NCBI GenBank assembly: GCA_028707085.1
Contig: JAQTUW010000014.1
Location: 1-64,000 of the forward strand
DNA from: Methylococcales bacterium
GTDB lineage: Bacteria > Pseudomonadota > Gammaproteobacteria > Methylococcales > Methylomonadaceae
Length of the DNA: 64,000 bases
Direction: 5' to 3'
The position numbers and the translations under genes were made by a program. Positions 62,816 through 64,000 of this stretch are shown here, one piece after another; position 1 is the stretch's first letter, and each line of letters opens with the position of its first letter. The notes beneath the pieces are model-generated. The model saw only the letters and a program-made list of their open reading frames with translations. It was not told the DNA's origin and made no database searches.

Positions 62816-64000
62816 CTATGTATTGTCGATCGGCAGGCACTCGGCAACCAGTTTGACCCAGTATGCCGCCCCCAGCGCCAGAATGTCATCATTAAAATCG
62901 TAACTGCCGTTATGCAGGGTGCACGGGCCTGCGCCATGCCCGCCGCTGCGATGATCGCCGTCGCCATTGCCGATGAAGCAGTAGCATCCCGGCAGGCTTT
63001 GCAGCATGAAGGCAAAATCCTCCGCACCCATGGTCGGTTGCTGTGGTTCGACATTTTCCGCGCCCACCAGTTCCGTCATGGCCTTGCGGGCGATGGCGAC
63101 CTGCCCGGCATGGTTGACGGTGGCCGGATAATTGGCGGAAAACTCGAAGTGACAGCTCATGCCGTGGGCCAGACAGATGTGCTCGCTCAATTCCCGCATT
63201 CGGCGTTCGATCAGTTTCTGGGCTTCGCCGCTAAAGGTTCTGACCGTACCGCCCAGTTCGCAGCTATCGGCGATGACATTGCCGGTTTCGCCGACATGCA
63301 CCGTGGTGACCGAGATGACGGCATTTTCCAGCGGGTGCAGATTGCGGGTGATGATGGTCTGAAAGGCCAGAATCAACTGCGCCGCCACCGGCGCGGGATC
63401 CAGCCCCAGATGCGGCATGGCGGCATGACAGCCCAGGCCGGTGATGACGATGCGAAACGCGCTGAACGCCGCCATGACCGGCCCGGCGCTCAGCGCAAAC
63501 CGGCCGGCGGCCAGCCCCGGACAGTTATGCATGCCGTAGACGGCCTGCATCGGAAACAGCCGGAACAGGCCGTCCTCCATCATGACGCTGGCCCCGCCGC
63601 CGTTTTCTTCCGCCGGCTGGAAGATCAGATACACCGTGCCGTCGAAGTCGCGGTGTTCGGCCAGATAACGGCCGGCAGCCAGCAGCATGGCGGTATGCCC
63701 GTCATGACCGCAGGCATGCATTTTGCCGGGATAGGTGGAGGCATGCCTGAATTGATTGTTTTCCTGCATCGGCAGTGCGTCCATGTCGGCGCGCAAGCCG
63801 ATGGCCTTATCGGCGTCGCCGGCCTTGATCATGCCGACCACGCCGGTTTTACCCAGCCCCCGATGCAGGGGGATGCCCCATTCAGTCAGTTTTTCCGCCA
63901 CCAGATCGGCTGTGCGGCGTTCTTCGAAACACAGCTCGGGGTGGGCGTGAAGGTCATGGCGGATGGCGCGGATTTCGCCGATGCCGGCGGTGATTTCCGC
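62816..64000 (-). CDS. M20 family amidohydrolase (hippurate hydrolase type), 5' end cut
   Basis: The gene runs off the right edge; at least 394 residues are visible. IRHDLHAHPELCFEE is the conserved N-terminal segment and lies beyond the first start codon I could see, so the true start is outside. ACGHDGHTAMLLAAG, FQPAEENGGGASVMM, GCHAAMPHLG (dimerisation region), and MGAEDFAFMLQSLPG carry the metal ligands. The family removes acyl groups from amino acids or related amides. It heads a leftward run with DUF2905, the hydrolase and DUF523-DUF1722. Confidence 0.9.
   Translation of the reverse strand, partial: AEITAGIGEIRAIRHDLHAHPELCFEERRTADLVAEKLTEWGIPLHRGLGKTGVVGMIKAGDADKAIGLRADMDALPMQENNQFRHASTYPGKMHACGHDGHTAMLLAAGRYLAEHRDFDGTVYLIFQPAEENGGGASVMMEDGLFRLFPMQAVYGMHNCPGLAAGRFALSAGPVMAAFSAFRIVITGLGCHAAMPHLGLDPAPVAAQLILAFQTIITRNLHPLENAVISVTTVHVGETGNVIADSCELGGTVRTFSGEAQKLIERRMRELSEHICLAHGMSCHFEFSANYPATVNHAGQVAIARKAMTELVGAENVEPQQPTMGAEDFAFMLQSLPGCYCFIGNGDGDHRSGGHGAGPCTLHNGSYDFNDDILALGAAYWVKLVAECLPIDNT

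Noticed and set aside
1-64000. CRISPR array
   Set aside because: No regularly spaced direct repeats with unique spacers were seen; the regular repeats found are coding (tolA, AIDA).

Overview
The window looks like chromosomal DNA of a gammaproteobacterium, most likely a methanotroph of the Methylococcales (Methylomonas or Methylobacter type). This rests on gammaproteobacterial operon orders (ruvC-ruvA-ruvB-ybgC-tolQRAB-pal-cpoB-queE-queC, miaB-phoH-ybeY-corC, rpoZ-spoT-ridA-recG, ndk-rlmN-hisS-yfgM-bamB-der), a Pseudomonas-101-type NAD-dependent formate dehydrogenase beside a LysR regulator, and a GC-rich background. The genus is inference; no rRNA or methane oxidation gene is present to settle it.

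Layout. 1-1.6 kb is an AT-richer scar: the first codons of an IS1380-like transposase, an orphan gene, a frameshifted helix-turn-helix transposase remnant and a truncated XRE regulator with a palindrome upstream. 1.6-7.7 kb holds a giant DUF3683 FAD/Fe-S oxidoreductase, a membrane-anchored beta-helix protein and an orphan gene. 7.7-8.9 kb is a second accessory patch (DUF4160/DUF2442 pair, RAYT remnant, dispersed repeats). 9-13.5 kb: coaX, birA, tusC, tusD, then bepA and a terminator-ended candidate small RNA. 13.6-19.2 kb: rpoZ, spoT, ridA, recG, ubiC. 19.2-24.4 kb: a LysR regulator and formate dehydrogenase, an FMN-binding protein, an AraC regulator with a membrane protein, and an SDR enzyme. 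24.6-26.1 kb: tRNA-Ser(GGA) followed by the debris of an integrated element (frameshifted VapC with an intact antitoxin, integrase C-terminus) and a DUF4260 gene.

26.2-40.5 kb is a long leftward housekeeping block: tRNA modification and RNA maturation (corC, ybeY, phoH, miaB), queuosine synthesis (queC, queE), the Tol-Pal envelope system, Holliday-junction processing (ruvABC) and yebC. 40.7-48.3 kb is the main accessory region: a GIY-YIG protein, then three rightward genes for exported proteins (a DUF1566 protein with a PEP-CTERM-like tail, a protein with twin beta-sandwich-like domains and a GH43-like propeller, and a 1229-residue AIDA-repeat zinc metalloprotease with a type I secretion signal), ending in a 107-bp inverted repeat and a MITE-like element.

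48.3-58.9 kb returns to leftward housekeeping genes: tpx, der, bamB, yfgM, hisS, rlmN, ndk, secD, yajC, psd, queF. Several usual partners are missing from these clusters (tusB, secF, and the pilF-rodZ-ispG block). 59-64 kb carries exported proteins of unknown function (including DUF3047) and a tight operon of an M20 amidohydrolase, DUF2905, a small alpha/beta hydrolase and a DUF523-DUF1722 protein.
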